Source: an uncultured Collinsella sp. (GTDB lineage: Bacteria; Actinomycetota; Coriobacteriia; Coriobacteriales; Coriobacteriaceae). Taken from it: DNA of 10,568 nt. Positions 1 through 6,958 of the stretch are shown here, piece by piece. Numbering within the stretch: the stretch's first letter is position 1; each line of letters starts with the position of its first letter. A model generated the notes under the pieces. That model worked only from the letters and a program-made list of their open reading frames with translations, searched no databases and had not been told where the DNA came from. The stretch lies in contig CABUDB010000037.1 of assembly GCA_902490245.1 (NCBI GenBank), positions 1 to 10,568 on the forward strand, in the 5' to 3' direction. Made by a program: the position numbers and the translations under genes.

Positions 1-138
1 ATTCAGTCCACGCTCGAGGAGCAGGCCGAGGACCTGGACGAAGAGCGCGAACTGATCGATACCGATGTTGAAGACACCGATGGCGAGGAGCTTCTGCCCA
101 CAGGTGTTACCTCGGAGGACATGCATGACGAGGACTAA
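1..138 (+). CDS. scpB: C-terminal tail of probable ScpB (5' part outside window)
   Basis: An open frame enters from the left edge in frame 1 and stops at TAA 136-138, leaving 45 residues. The visible part is extremely acidic: about 20 Asp/Glu residues, one Arg and no Lys. It shows no folded-domain motif. The assignment to segregation and condensation protein B, the kleisin-associated subunit of the Smc-ScpA-ScpB complex, rests only on gene order: scpA-scpB-rluB is a widespread bacterial arrangement and the next gene is rluB. Acidic, poorly conserved C-terminal tails are common in ScpB proteins. Its last 14 bases overlap the start of rluB, and it carries the rluB ribosome binding site. Another acidic-tailed protein remains possible. 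The sequence to the left of the window would decide. Confidence 0.55.
   Translation: MQSTLEEQAEDLDEERELIDTDVEDTDGEELLPTGVTSEDMHDED
114..118 (+). promoter_or_regulatory. Shine-Dalgarno site that sets the rluB start
   Basis: GGAGG lies 6 bases upstream of ATG 125, inside the last codons of the preceding gene. This favours 125 over the in-frame ATGs at 65 and 80, which would overlap that gene further, and over ATG 221, which sits directly at the S4 domain. It also implies translational coupling of rluB to the upstream gene. Confidence 0.75.
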
Positions 139-1096
139 CGAAGCAGGGGAGGCGCGCGTCGCAAGCGCCACGGATACCGCAACGCCCGTAGGCGACACCC
201 AGCCCGTCTACCCGCACACCATGCGCCTGCAGCGCTTTTTGGCTCGCGCGGGCGTGGCGAGCCGCCGTGGCTCGGAGGACCTGATGACCGCCGGCCGCGT
301 AACCGTCAACGGCCAGGTCGCGACCGAGTTGGGCACCAAGGTCGATGTGGACCGCGACCATATCGAGGTCGACGGCATGCCCGTCAAGCTCAATCAGGGC
401 GCCGTGTACCTGATGCTCTACAAGCCGACCGGCTACCTCACTACCATGAGCGATCCGCAGGAGCGCCCTTGCGTGGCCGATCTGGTCCCGCGTGACCGCT
501 TTCCGGGGCTCTTCCCGGTGGGTCGCCTGGACCGCGACACCACGGGCCTTTTGCTCTTTACCACCGACGGCGACCTGTCGCAGGACCTGCTGCACCCCAG
601 CAAGCACGTCTACAAGACCTACCAAGCGCTCGTGGACGGCCACCTGACCGATCGCGACTTGGAACCACTCCGCCGCGGCATCGAGCTCGACGACGGCCTG
701 TGCCAGCCGGCGATCTGCCGCGTCATCAACGCGCGCGAGGCCGAGGCCGTGGCTCCGCAGGGCGTCAAGCCCGGCACCACCGCCGTGGAGGTCATCATCC
801 GCGAAGGCCGCAAGAACCAGGTCAAGCGCATGCTGAGCAAGATCCACCATCCGGTGATCCGCCTGCACCGCTGTAACTTTGCCGGCCTGGAGCTCAAGGA
901 CGTGGCTAAGGGCTCGTGGCGAGAGCTCACCGACCGCGAGGTGCAGATCCTCAAGGCCGGCGGTATCCCGCCTAAGCAGGCCAGCTCCAAGCGCGGCGCC
1001 GCGCCCACGACCAACACCGCAAGCCGCACGCGTCACCACGGCAGCCACGGCTCCGCGCCCAAGCGCAACACCTACCGCGAGCGCTACACGAGCTAG
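125..1096 (+). CDS. rluB: RluB-type rRNA pseudouridine synthase (RsuA/RluB/RluE/RluF family)
   Basis: The protein has 323 residues from the chosen ATG. Residues 1-32 are a low-complexity leader. An S4 RNA-binding domain begins at about residue 33 (MRLQRFLARAGVASRR) and runs to about 80. The pseudouridine synthase domain follows, with the signature GRLDRDTTGLLL around residues 133-144, in which Asp136 is the expected catalytic aspartate. The family motif EGRKNQVKRML lies near 227-237, followed by a GSWRELT block. By family knowledge RluB isomerises a uridine in the peptidyl-transferase region of 23S rRNA (U2605 in E. coli numbering). Residues after about 281 form a basic Ser/Thr/Gly/His-rich tail that probably adds RNA contacts. 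The start was chosen from GGAGG at 114-118. The first 14 bases overlap the upstream gene and cmk follows after 66 bases. The RsuA-type fold is certain. The exact target uridine is inferred from family and context. Confidence 0.93.
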   Translation: MTRTNEAGEARVASATDTATPVGDTQPVYPHTMRLQRFLARAGVASRRGSEDLMTAGRVTVNGQVATELGTKVDVDRDHIEVDGMPVKLNQGAVYLMLYKPTGYLTTMSDPQERPCVADLVPRDRFPGLFPVGRLDRDTTGLLLFTTDGDLSQDLLHPSKHVYKTYQALVDGHLTDRDLEPLRRGIELDDGLCQPAICRVINAREAEAVAPQGVKPGTTAVEVIIREGRKNQVKRMLSKIHHPVIRLHRCNFAGLELKDVAKGSWRELTDREVQILKAGGIPPKQASSKRGAAPTTNTASRTRHHGSHGSAPKRNTYRERYTS

Positions 1097-1162
1097 GCAA
1101 CCCGCAAAGCCGCAGCGCCCGCGTCCCATACCAGCACGTCAACCACCGAAAGGAAGCATTGC
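1097..1162 (+). other. Longest intergenic gap; holds the cmk ribosome binding site
   Basis: These 66 bases are the longest non-coding stretch in the window. AAAGGAAG at 1149-1156 is a good Shine-Dalgarno match about 8 bases before the cmk ATG. I see no clear -10/-35 pair, no stable hairpin followed by a T run, and no repeat. If the operon has an internal promoter, this is a likely place for it, but the sequence does not show one. Confidence 0.5.
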
Positions 1163-1849
1163 ATGATCGTCGCCATCGACGGCCCCGCCGGTTCCGGCAA
1201 GTCCACTATCGCCAAGGAGATCGCCCGCCAGCTGGGCTTTAACAAGCTCGACACGGGCGCCATGTATCGCGCCGTCACCTTCGCCGCGCTCGACCGCGGC
1301 ATTGACCTGGACGACGAGGCGGCCATTGACGCCCTCGCCGAGCAGATCGAGATTCGCTTTACCAACGGCACCGGCGAGGACACGCGCCTGACCATCGACG
1401 GTAAGGATGCCTCGGCCTCCATCCGCACCCCGCAGGTCGACGCCAACGTATCCAAGGTCTCGGCCTACCCGGGCGTGCGCGAGGCCATGCTCATCCACCA
1501 GCGCCGCGCCGCCGAGGACCGCGATATCGTGGCCGAGGGTCGCGACATCGGCACCGTCGTGTTCCCCAACGCACAGGTCAAGGTGTTCCTGACCGCTGAC
1601 CCGCGCGAGCGCGCCCGTCGCCGCGTGCTGCAGCGCCACCAAAACGACGCCCAGCCGCTCACCACCGAGCAGCTCGAGGCCGAGGTCGACGAGACTCTCG
1701 ATGCCCTCAAGCAGCGCGATAAGCTCGACAGCAGCCGCGAGGTCGCGCCGCTCGTTCCCGCCGAGGACGCTGTGCACGTCGACTCCACTGCCCACACCAT
1801 CGACGAGGTCGTCTCGATAATCGAGGACCTCATCAACCAAAGGAGGTAG
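1163..1849 (+). CDS. cmk: Cytidylate (CMP/dCMP) kinase
   Basis: This 228-residue cytosolic kinase phosphorylates CMP and dCMP with ATP to give CDP and dCDP, supplying CTP for RNA and for CDP-diacylglycerol, and dCTP for DNA. The P-loop GPAGSGKST is at residues 7-15. The nucleotide-binding segment LDTGAMYRAV is at 29-38, GRDIGT at 126-131, the lid-region arginines at about 148-154, and the RDKLDSSR segment at 185-192. Length and motif order match typical bacterial Cmk. The start is supported by AAAGGAAG 8 bases upstream. Its TAG stop lies within the region of the plsC ribosome binding site and only 3 bases separate the two genes, so translation is probably coupled. The rluB-cmk adjacency is common in Gram-positive bacteria. 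Confidence 0.98.
   Translation: MIVAIDGPAGSGKSTIAKEIARQLGFNKLDTGAMYRAVTFAALDRGIDLDDEAAIDALAEQIEIRFTNGTGEDTRLTIDGKDASASIRTPQVDANVSKVSAYPGVREAMLIHQRRAAEDRDIVAEGRDIGTVVFPNAQVKVFLTADPRERARRRVLQRHQNDAQPLTTEQLEAEVDETLDALKQRDKLDSSREVAPLVPAEDAVHVDSTAHTIDEVVSIIEDLINQRR
1839..1847 (+). promoter_or_regulatory. Near-perfect Shine-Dalgarno of plsC, overlapping the cmk stop
   Basis: AAAGGAGGT matches the 16S rRNA anti-Shine-Dalgarno over nine bases and lies 5-6 bases before ATG 1853. Its last T is the first base of the cmk stop codon TAG, so ribosomes finishing cmk stop on the plsC initiation region. This is the strongest ribosome binding site in the window. Confidence 0.85.
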
Positions 1850-1852
1850 CCC

Positions 1853-2581
1853 ATGCGCCTGTTTAAGCAGACGCCCGAGGATTACTACAACGCCCCCTAC
1901 GCCGAGTTCCCGGCGCTCATCCGCGGCACTGTCGCCGTAGTCATGGGCATCCTGTGGGTCTTCTCCAAGCTCATGTGGCGCTGGAAGACCGAGGACAGCG
2001 ACCTGCTGTTTGAGCGCCAGGATGGCCGCGGTAGCGTGGTCATCTGCAATCACACCTCGATGGCCGAGGTGCTGGCCGTGGAGACGGCGCTGTTCTTTGG
2101 CGGCCGCCGCGTGCGCCCCATCTTTAAGTCCGAGTTTGCCAAGAGCAAGATCGTACGCTGGGCCTTTAGCCGTGTGGGCGGCATTCCCGTCGAGCGCGGC
2201 ACCGCCGACATGAAGTGTCTGCGCGCCGCCCAGCATGCGCTGCAGCGCGGCGAGGACGTCTTGATCTTCCCCGAGGGCACACGCATCCGCTCGCGTGAGA
2301 TAAAGCCCGAGGTCCACGGCGGCTTTGCACTTATCGCCCAGATGGGTAAGGCGCCCGTCAACCCGCTCGCCATCTGCGGCTGGTCCGATATCACGCCTGC
2401 GGGCAAAAAGCTCATGCGCCCCAAAAAGTGCTGGATCCGTGCCGGCAAGGCCATCTCGCTATCCGATGCACCGGCCGAGCTCAAGCGCAAGGAGCGCCTG
2501 GCCTGGTTTGAATCCGAAGCCATGAGTCGCGTCTACGCCATGCGCGACGACCTGTGCGCCGAGCACCCGGGCAGGTTCTAG
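1853..2581 (+). CDS. plsC: PlsC-like 1-acyl-sn-glycerol-3-phosphate acyltransferase
   Basis: The 242-residue protein is a member of the LPLAT/AGPAT family, which transfers an acyl chain to the sn-2 position of lysophosphatidate to form phosphatidate at the inner face of the membrane. A hydrophobic segment at about residues 21-41 is the probable membrane anchor. Motif I is NHTSMAE with His67. The family form is HX4D, but here the acidic partner is Glu72, so it reads HX4E. The glycerophosphate-binding stretch VGGIPVERG is at about 108-116 and FPEGTR is at 139-144. The segment APVNPLAI near 167-174 fits motif IV. PlsY and GpsA, the two preceding pathway steps, are encoded downstream in the same run of genes, which supports a role in phospholipid synthesis. 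A different acyl acceptor cannot be excluded given the motif I change. Confidence 0.92.
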   Translation: MRLFKQTPEDYYNAPYAEFPALIRGTVAVVMGILWVFSKLMWRWKTEDSDLLFERQDGRGSVVICNHTSMAEVLAVETALFFGGRRVRPIFKSEFAKSKIVRWAFSRVGGIPVERGTADMKCLRAAQHALQRGEDVLIFPEGTRIRSREIKPEVHGGFALIAQMGKAPVNPLAICGWSDITPAGKKLMRPKKCWIRAGKAISLSDAPAELKRKERLAWFESEAMSRVYAMRDDLCAEHPGRF

Positions 2582-2598
2582 CCATGGGCGAGGAAGTC

Positions 2599-3483
2599 AT
2601 GAACACCGTCGCGGCTGTGGCCGGCAAGGTAGACGCCCCCACCATCGAGATCGCTGCCCACGCGGGCACCTGCTACGGCGTTCAGCGCGCGCTCGATATG
2701 GCCCTGGCGGCCGCCCCGCAGGCGGGGGAGACCGCTACGGTCCATACCCTAGGCCCGCTTATCCATAACCCCATCGTGGTACGCGAGCTCGCCGAGGCAG
2801 GCGTCGGTTTAGCAGAAACCTTGGACGACGCCGCGTCGGGCACCGTGATCATTCGCGCGCACGGCGTGGTGCCGCAGGTGATCGAGGCCGCTCGCGAGCG
2901 CGGCCTCGACGTGGTCGATGCCACCTGCCCCTACGTGAAGAAGGTCCACGTGGCCGCCGAGCGCCTGGTACGCGAGGGCTATCGCGTGCTCGTCGTGGGC
3001 GAGCCGGGCCACCCCGAGGTTGAGGGCATTCTGGGCCATGCCGGCGATGACGCGCAGGTCGTGAGTTGTGCCGCCGACGCCGACGAGCTGTCGCTCAATG
3101 GCAAGGTGGGCCTGGTTGTGCAGACCACCCAGACCGCGCAGAACCTGGCCGAGGTTGTGGCCTCCATCACCCCACGTGTGCAGGAACTGCGCGTGATCAA
3201 CACCATCTGTGCTGCTACGAGCGAGCGCCAGCAGGCGGCGGCAACCCTCGCCAACCGCTGCGACTGCATGGTCGTGGTGGGCGGCAAGAACTCAGGCAAC
3301 ACCCGCCGCCTAGCGCAGATTTGCGCCGATGCCTGCGAGCGCACGCATCACATCGAGGAGGCATCCGAGATCGAGGCCGCATGGTTTGTCAATGCACGCC
3401 ACATCGGCATCACCGCCGGCGCTTCCACCCCGCAAGAACACATCGAACGCGCCGTCGAGCGCATCAAGGAGCTTTGCCGCTAA
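2599..3483 (+). CDS. ispH: 4-hydroxy-3-methylbut-2-enyl diphosphate reductase (IspH/LytB)
   Basis: IspH is the last enzyme of the MEP isoprenoid pathway. It reduces HMBPP to isopentenyl and dimethylallyl diphosphate using a [4Fe-4S] cluster. With the start at 2599 the protein has 294 residues. All three cluster cysteines are present: Cys25 (AGTCYGV), Cys110 (DATCPYVKKVH) and Cys204 (NTICAATSERQ). The substrate/catalytic motif GHPEVEG includes His138 and Glu140. VVQTTQTAQN, GGKNSGNTRRL and the C-terminal ITAGASTP block are also typical. ATG 2599 has GAGGAA just upstream. ATG 2584, two bases after the plsC stop, would add five residues and has a weaker AGG at 2573-2575, so the start is uncertain by 15 bases. 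The stop is 2 bases from the next gene, suggesting coupled translation. The window therefore belongs to an organism using the MEP route. Confidence 0.96.
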   Translation: MNTVAAVAGKVDAPTIEIAAHAGTCYGVQRALDMALAAAPQAGETATVHTLGPLIHNPIVVRELAEAGVGLAETLDDAASGTVIIRAHGVVPQVIEAARERGLDVVDATCPYVKKVHVAAERLVREGYRVLVVGEPGHPEVEGILGHAGDDAQVVSCAADADELSLNGKVGLVVQTTQTAQNLAEVVASITPRVQELRVINTICAATSERQQAAATLANRCDCMVVVGGKNSGNTRRLAQICADACERTHHIEEASEIEAAWFVNARHIGITAGASTPQEHIERAVERIKELCR

Positions 3484-3485
3484 TC

Positions 3486-4928
3486 ATGGACCAGACCGTA
3501 CCCGCATACGCCGCCGAGGTGGCCGATTACGGGCGCAGCCGCGACCCCGAGCCGGGTGAGGGCGCGCTCGTTAAAAACGTGCGCCCCGAATCGCCCGCAT
3601 GGGATGTGGGTATCGAGCCGGGCATGCGCGTGCTCACGGTCAACGGCGAACAGCTGACCGATATGATCGTGTGGCTCTGGGAGGCAGATGACGACACCGT
3701 TGAGTTGGAGGTATTCGATCCGCGCGACGGCACCGTCACCCCCGTTGAGCTCGATCGCTTTCCCGGCGAGGACTGGGGTCTGGAGTTCGATGGCCCCATC
3801 TTCGACGGCATGCGCACCTGCGTAAACGCCTGCGTGTTCTGCTTTATGACCATGCTGCCAAAGGGCGGACGTTCCACGCTCTACATCCGCGACGACGACT
3901 ACCGCCTGAGCTTTTTGCAGGGCAACTTTGTCACGCTCACGAACCTCACCGACGAGGACGTGCAAAACGTTATCAATCGCAACATGAGTCCCATGAATGT
4001 GTCGGTCCACGCCGTGAGCCCCGATGTCCGCCGCCGCATGATGGGCCGCAATGCCCAGCGCGGCATGGACGTGCTCGAGGCCATCATGGCCGCCGGCATC
4101 GAGATTCACGCGCAGATCGTGCTGTGCCCCGGCATGAACGACGGCGAGGAGCTGGAAAAGACCCTGCGCTTTTGCGAGGAGCACGAGCAAATCACGAGCC
4201 TGGGCATTGTGCCGCTCGGTTTTACCAAGCATCAGAATCGTTTTAGCTGGTCATACAGCGACAAGCCCGAGCTGGCGCGCGAGACTATCGCCATGATCCG
4301 GCCCTTCCAGGACCGTGCCTTCGAGCGCTTTGGCCGCCACACCTTCCAGATGAGCGACGAGTTCTACCTGGATGCCGGCATCGAGCCGCCCGAGGCAGAC
4401 TTTTACGACGGCTACCCGCAGTACTACGACGGCATCGGCATGATCCGCTCCTATCTGGACGAGACCGACAACGTGCTCGCCGCCGACGCCGAGCGCCTGC
4501 GCCGCGTTCGCGAGGCAATCGCCGCCCGTGGCCAGCGCCTGCTGTGCCTCTCGGGCGCCAGCGCGCGCGACACCGTGGCCCGCTTTGTGGAATCGCCGCA
4601 CGGCCTTGCCGGTACCGTCACGGCCATCAAAAACCACTACTTTGGTGGCAACGTAGACGTGACCGGCCTCATCGTCGCCTGCGACATCTTGGAGCAGCTG
4701 CCGCAGGACCTGTCGGGGGTTATGCTCTTTGTGCCTAAGCTCATGTTCAACGCCGACGGTATGACCCTTGACGAGTATCATCGTGACGAATTACTCGCAA
4801 GCCTTACCGGTCGTGGCGCCGAGGTCCATGTGGTATCGACTATGCCGCACGAGCTGCTCGATACCCTGGAGCACATCCTTGGCATAACGCCCGCCAATTC
4901 AACTATTCCCGCTGACCCTACCCAATAA
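3486..4928 (+). CDS. PDZ / radical SAM / DUF512 protein of unknown function
   Basis: The 480-residue protein has three parts. Residues about 25-60 resemble a PDZ-like segment (VRPESPAWDVGIEPGMRVL, then VNGE). A radical SAM core follows with CX3CX2C at Cys112, Cys116 and Cys119, expected to bind a [4Fe-4S] cluster and S-adenosylmethionine. Family-typical blocks come next: YIRDDDYRLSFLQGNF (133-148), IVLCPGMNDG (211-220) and PLGFTKHQNRF (243-253). The C-terminal DUF512 region (about 300-465) includes NHYFGGNVDVTGLIVACD (383-400). To my knowledge the reaction is not established. The frame stays open 140 codons upstream inside ispH, but ATG 3486 is where family homology starts. The nearest Shine-Dalgarno, AAGGAG at 3466-3471, is 14 bases away, so initiation probably depends on coupling to ispH, 2 bases upstream. 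Der follows after 10 bases. Confidence 0.92.
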   Translation: MDQTVPAYAAEVADYGRSRDPEPGEGALVKNVRPESPAWDVGIEPGMRVLTVNGEQLTDMIVWLWEADDDTVELEVFDPRDGTVTPVELDRFPGEDWGLEFDGPIFDGMRTCVNACVFCFMTMLPKGGRSTLYIRDDDYRLSFLQGNFVTLTNLTDEDVQNVINRNMSPMNVSVHAVSPDVRRRMMGRNAQRGMDVLEAIMAAGIEIHAQIVLCPGMNDGEELEKTLRFCEEHEQITSLGIVPLGFTKHQNRFSWSYSDKPELARETIAMIRPFQDRAFERFGRHTFQMSDEFYLDAGIEPPEADFYDGYPQYYDGIGMIRSYLDETDNVLAADAERLRRVREAIAARGQRLLCLSGASARDTVARFVESPHGLAGTVTAIKNHYFGGNVDVTGLIVACDILEQLPQDLSGVMLFVPKLMFNADGMTLDEYHRDELLASLTGRGAEVHVVSTMPHELLDTLEHILGITPANSTIPADPTQ

Positions 4929-4938
4929 AGGAGAGCAG

Positions 4939-6273
4939 ATGAAACCTATCGTCGCCGTCGTCGGACGCCCCAACGTGGGCAAGTCCACGCTCGTTAACCG
5001 CCTGGCCCAGACCTCGGACGCCATCGTCCATGAGTCGCGCGGCGTCACGCGCGACCGCTCATATCACACGGCCGACTGGAACGGCCGCGAGTTCACCATC
5101 GTCGACACGGGCGGCATCGAGCCGCTCAAGAGCGACGACGTCTTTGCCACGTCCATCCGCGACCAGGCGCTTGCCGCCGCCGAGGAAGCCGCCGTCATCC
5201 TGTTTGTTGTCGACGGCCGCACTGGCGTCACCGAGGAGGACGAGTCGGTCGCCCGCATGCTCAAGCGCTGCGACAAGCCGGTCTTTCTGCTGGTGAACAA
5301 GCTCGACAACCCCGATCGCGAGAATGACAGCATCTGGGAGTTCTATTCCCTCGGCATCGGTGAGCCCACGCCGCTCTCGGCCCTGCACGGCCACGGCACG
5401 GGCGACCTACTCGACGATATCGTGGCCCTGCTTCCGGAGGAAGAGGACGAGGTCGCCGATGAGTTCCCCGACGCGCTGAACGTCGCCATTATCGGCCGCC
5501 CCAATGCCGGTAAGTCGTCGCTGTTCAACCGCATCCTGGGCGCTGACCGCTCTATCGTGTCCAACATCGCCGGCACGACGCGCGACGCCATCGATACCGT
5601 CGTGGAGCGCAACGGCAAGCACTACCGCATGGTCGACACCGCGGGTATTCGCAAGAAGAGCACCGTATACGAGAACATCGAGTACTACTCGATGGTTCGC
5701 GGCCTGCGCGCCATCGATCGCGCCGAAGTGGCACTGCTCGTCGTCGACGCCTCCGTGGGCGTTACCGAGCAGGACCAGAAGGTCATGGGTCTTGCCATCG
5801 AGCGCGGCTGCGCCATCGTTGTGCTGCTCAACAAGTGGGATCTGCTCGACGACGACCGTAAGCGCGAGGCCTGCATGGAGACCATCGACCGCCGTCTGGG
5901 CGTCATGGCTCCCTGGGCCCAGTACCTGCGCATCTCGGCCCTGACCGGCCGCAGCGTCGAGAAGATTTGGGCAATGGTAGACGCCGCCGAAAAAACGCGC
6001 TCGCAAAAGATCAGCACCTCGCGCCTCAACACGTTCCTCACCGACCTGCGCGAGTTCGGTCACACCGTGGTGGACGGCAAGCGCCGCCTGCGCATGCACT
6101 ACGTGACCCAGACGGGCGTCAACCCGCCGACGTTCACGTTCTTTGTCAACCACAGTGACTTGGTCAACGACACCTACCAGCGCTACGTGGAGAACCGTAT
6201 GCGCTCGACCTTCGACTTTGCCGGCACGCCCATTCGACTCTTCTTTAGGAAGAAGGAGCAAAAGGATGCATAA
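4939..6273 (+). CDS. der: Ribosome-assembly GTPase Der (EngA)
   Basis: The 444-residue protein has two consecutive GTPase domains and a C-terminal KH-like domain, the arrangement unique to Der. Domain 1 has GRPNVGKS at 9-16, DTGG at 56-59, NKLD at 120-123 and SALH at 147-150. An acidic linker (PEEEDEVADEF, about 166-176) leads to domain 2, with GRPNAGKS at 186-193, DTAG at 233-236, NKWD at 298-301 and SAL at 333-335. The KH-like domain spans about 355-437 and ends in a basic RLFFRKKE segment. Der is essential in most bacteria studied and acts in 50S subunit maturation. AAAGGAG at 4927-4933 places the start firmly at 4939. All GTP-binding motifs are intact. The gene overlaps plsY by 8 bases. 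Confidence 0.98.
   Translation: MKPIVAVVGRPNVGKSTLVNRLAQTSDAIVHESRGVTRDRSYHTADWNGREFTIVDTGGIEPLKSDDVFATSIRDQALAAAEEAAVILFVVDGRTGVTEEDESVARMLKRCDKPVFLLVNKLDNPDRENDSIWEFYSLGIGEPTPLSALHGHGTGDLLDDIVALLPEEEDEVADEFPDALNVAIIGRPNAGKSSLFNRILGADRSIVSNIAGTTRDAIDTVVERNGKHYRMVDTAGIRKKSTVYENIEYYSMVRGLRAIDRAEVALLVVDASVGVTEQDQKVMGLAIERGCAIVVLLNKWDLLDDDRKREACMETIDRRLGVMAPWAQYLRISALTGRSVEKIWAMVDAAEKTRSQKISTSRLNTFLTDLREFGHTVVDGKRRLRMHYVTQTGVNPPTFTFFVNHSDLVNDTYQRYVENRMRSTFDFAGTPIRLFFRKKEQKDA
6253..6258 (+). promoter_or_regulatory. Shine-Dalgarno that sets the plsY start inside der
   Basis: AAGGAG lies 7 bases before ATG 6266, within the last codons of der. It supports a short PlsY start at 6266 and argues against extending the frame upstream to ATG 6143, where the extra residues would be a shadow of der and show no membrane-protein character. 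Confidence 0.8.
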
Positions 6274-6949
6274 TCCGATTCTGCTGACCGCCATCTGCGC
6301 CGTGGTCTCGTTCTTTATCGGGGCGATTCCGTTTGGCCTGATCTTGGGCCGCGTGTTCAACCACACCGACATTCGCAAGGCGGGCTCCGGCAACATCGGC
6401 ACCACCAACGCCCTGCGTGTGGCCGGCCCCAAGGTGGCCGCGCTCACGCTGCTGCTCGACTGCCTTAAGGGCGCCATCTGCGTCCTTATCGCGCGTCCGC
6501 TCATTGCCGACTTGGGCTATGGCTTCCCCGTGAGCATTATGGCCCCCGGTGCCGCAGGCGACTGGATGCTCGGCGTCATTTGCCTGGCAGCCGTGTGGGG
6601 CCATATCTTCTCGCCCTATCTCAACTTCCACGGCGGCAAGGGTATCGCCGTTGGTCTGGGTGTCATCCTCGCCTGGTACTGGCCTATTGGTCTGTCGCTG
6701 CTGGGCATGTTTATCGTGGCCGTCGCCATCACCAAGTATGTGTCGGTGGGCTCACTCGCCGCTGCCATCGGTCTTCCCATCGCTGCTTGCGCGGTCTTTC
6801 CGTACAGCAGCTTGGGCCTCAAGTTCTGCATGGCGATGATCGGCATCACCGTGGTGTGGGCCCATCGCCCGAACATCAAAAAGCTCATGACGGGTAAGGA
6901 GTCCAAGCTCTCGTTTACCAAGCGCGTCACCGAGCCCGACGATAAGTAG
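6266..6949 (+). CDS. plsY: Glycerol-3-phosphate acyltransferase PlsY (acyl-phosphate dependent)
   Basis: The 227-residue polytopic membrane protein transfers an acyl group from acyl-phosphate to sn-glycerol 3-phosphate, giving lysophosphatidate. Motif 1 is SGNIGTTNALRVAG at 41-54. Motif 2 begins GHIFSPYLNFHGGKG at 112-126. The third motif region, AHRPNIKKLMTGKE, is at 199-212. Hydrophobic segments at about 5-30, 54-80, 100-118, 128-157 and 160-198 fit the usual multi-pass topology. The last 15-20 residues are charged and soluble. The gene starts inside der (8-base overlap) with its own AAGGAG, so it is probably translationally coupled. It is followed after 9 bases by gpsA, which makes its substrate. 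The acyl-phosphate supplier PlsX is not in the window. Confidence 0.97.
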   Translation: MHNPILLTAICAVVSFFIGAIPFGLILGRVFNHTDIRKAGSGNIGTTNALRVAGPKVAALTLLLDCLKGAICVLIARPLIADLGYGFPVSIMAPGAAGDWMLGVICLAAVWGHIFSPYLNFHGGKGIAVGLGVILAWYWPIGLSLLGMFIVAVAITKYVSVGSLAAAIGLPIAACAVFPYSSLGLKFCMAMIGITVVWAHRPNIKKLMTGKESKLSFTKRVTEPDDK

Positions 6950-6958
6950 GAGAGAGTC

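Noticed and set aside
107..1129. Long antisense open frame opposite rluB
   Set aside because: Its translation is low-complexity Ala/Val/Gly/His typical of the antisense of a GC-rich gene, it has no motifs, and the + strand gene is unambiguous.
1097..1162. Possible promoter or terminator before cmk
   Set aside because: I found no -10/-35 pair with acceptable spacing and no hairpin followed by a T run. Only the Shine-Dalgarno is convincing.
1139..2317. Long antisense open frame (392 codons) opposite cmk and plsC
   Set aside because: It spans two clearly real + strand genes and has no recognisable domain. Codon bias in GC-rich genes commonly leaves such antisense frames open.
3066..3485. A 140-codon upstream extension of the DUF512 radical SAM frame
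   Set aside because: It overlaps ispH in another frame, its translation is Arg/His-rich and unlike any domain, and family homology begins at ATG 3486. It is a GC-rich shadow of ispH.
6143..6265. N-terminal extension of PlsY by 41 residues
   Set aside because: The extension lies inside der, is hydrophilic Ser/Thr/Arg-rich, and the strong AAGGAG at 6253-6258 serves ATG 6266.
5407..6504. Antisense open frame opposite der and plsY
   Set aside because: Same reason: it crosses the der/plsY junction, has no domain motif, and conflicts with two certain genes.
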